A stretch of DNA of 21,460 nt from JBBRYK01 sp038237665 (lineage in GTDB: Bacteria; Actinomycetota; Thermoleophilia; Gaiellales; Gaiellaceae): the NCBI GenBank assembly GCA_038237665.1, contig JBBRYK010000042.1:1-21460 (forward strand), written 5' to 3'. How positions within the stretch are numbered: position 1 is the first letter of the stretch; each line of letters begins with the position of its first letter. A program made the translations under genes and the position numbers. Below, piece after piece: positions 20,945-21,460 of the stretch. The notes beneath the pieces were generated by a model, which saw nothing but the letters and a program-made list of their open reading frames with translations, did no database searches and was not told the DNA's origin.

Positions 20945-21460
20945 GTGTCCCGCGTGACGACTTCGTCCGCGCTCTGGAGTGCATTTCGGGACCGGACGGC
21001 GGCGCTCGGTGACTTGACGGCCCTCGCGGCGGGCGGTCACGAAGTCTCCTTCGCTGCGCTCTGGCAGCAAGCCGAACGCCTCGCCACGGCGTTGCTTGCG
21101 GCGGGCGTGCGCGAGAGGACCGTCATTGGCCTCTCGCTCCCGAACTCGCACCGTTTCGTGGCCACTCTGCTCGCTCTCTGCCGGATCGACGCGACCGTCG
21201 CCCTGCTCTCGCCGCAATACGGGCGCGTCGAACTCGGCCCGATCGTGGCCGGCGCGGGGGTCGACTGCATCGTCACCGATGCACGCGGGGTTGAGCGGAT
21301 CTCGGCCTCCCAGCCGATCACGCGCGCCGCTCGAGCCGACGTTCTTGAGGTCCTTTTCACGGGAGTGACGCCGCTCGACCAGCCCGCGGCGGTGCTGAAG
21401 TTCAGCTCCGGATCGATGAGAGAGCCCAAGGGGATCGCGCTCTACGCGGAGAACGTGCTC
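20945..21460 (+). CDS. Adenylate-forming (ANL) acyl/aryl-CoA or acyl-ACP ligase, N-terminal part
   Basis: The first 172 codons of an AMP-binding enzyme, cut by the window end. These enzymes activate a carboxylic acid with ATP and pass it to CoA or a carrier protein. Visible are GHEVSFAALWQQAERLATAL and LAAGVRERTVIGLSLPNS, the usual N-terminal ANL layout, and the start of the P-loop motif FSSGSMREPKGIAL (about 150-163), where the common form is SSGSTGxPKG. Start GTG 20945 is preceded by GGGGGTGA at 20931-20938. It follows the ACP-GNAT fusion by 97 bases in the same direction, so it may load that carrier domain. Substrate cannot be judged from this part. Confidence 0.88.
   Translation, partial: MSRVTTSSALWSAFRDRTAALGDLTALAAGGHEVSFAALWQQAERLATALLAAGVRERTVIGLSLPNSHRFVATLLALCRIDATVALLSPQYGRVELGPIVAGAGVDCIVTDARGVERISASQPITRAARADVLEVLFTGVTPLDQPAAVLKFSSGSMREPKGIALYAENVL

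Noticed and set aside
1..21460. CRISPR arrays, tRNA or rRNA genes, insertion sequences
   Set aside because: No repeat-spacer arrays, no tRNA cloverleaf or rRNA sequence and no transposase was seen on either strand.

Overview
The window is a GC-rich stretch whose gene content (CUT1-type sugar ABC importer, TrmB-family regulator, PAS-less histidine kinase with many membrane helices, frequent GTG starts and GTGA/ATGA stop-start overlaps) suggests a member of the Actinomycetota, possibly a Thermoleophilia-like lineage. That placement is inference from gene style; no rRNA or other marker gene is present.

Positions 142-12038, all on the minus strand, form a catabolic island. In transcription order it holds: a free-standing lipoyl-domain protein, E1 alpha and E1 beta of a thiamine-diphosphate 2-oxoacid/acetoin-type dehydrogenase, and a short-chain dehydrogenase (SDR); then a substrate-binding protein, two CUT1 permeases, an M24 creatinase/aminopeptidase-P-like protein and a second SDR; then a TrmB-family regulator; then an aldehyde dehydrogenase and the importer ATPase. 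An RraA/HMG-aldolase-like gene (12103, plus strand) diverges from the lipoyl gene. Most neighbours overlap by a few bases, so the blocks look translationally coupled.

The main discovery is a set of near-identical operator-like sites, TACT-N7-GAGTA (plus-strand reading), at 2808-2823 (before the aldehyde dehydrogenase), 8997-9012 (before the substrate-binding protein), a one-mismatch copy at 3682-3697 (before the TrmB gene itself) and a half-degenerate copy at 12093-12108 (between the lipoyl/E1 operon and the RraA-like gene). Each overlaps a plausible sigma-70-type promoter. The pattern resembles the TACT-N7/8-GAGTA motif recalled for haloarchaeal TrmB, so the island is probably one TrmB regulon. 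The enzymes suggest import of a sugar, polyol or related compound, oxidation by SDRs, cleavage of an alpha-hydroxyketone or 2-oxoacid by E1 with a detached lipoyl carrier, and removal of an aldehyde. No E2 acyltransferase core and no E3 are visible. The substrate is unknown.

Positions 12829-19570 hold unrelated genes: a secreted parallel beta-helix protein, a membrane histidine kinase whose reading frame runs on into a 53-residue tryptophan-rich membrane tail with its own ribosome binding site, a coiled-coil conserved hypothetical, a broken subtilase, a protein of two tandem peptidoglycan-binding domains, and a large secreted beta-propeller-like protein. Palindromes separate the convergent pairs.

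From 19828 to the end there is an acyl-carrier-protein/GNAT fusion followed on the same strand by the start of an adenylate-forming (ANL) enzyme, which together look like an acyl activation and transfer unit that continues beyond the window.
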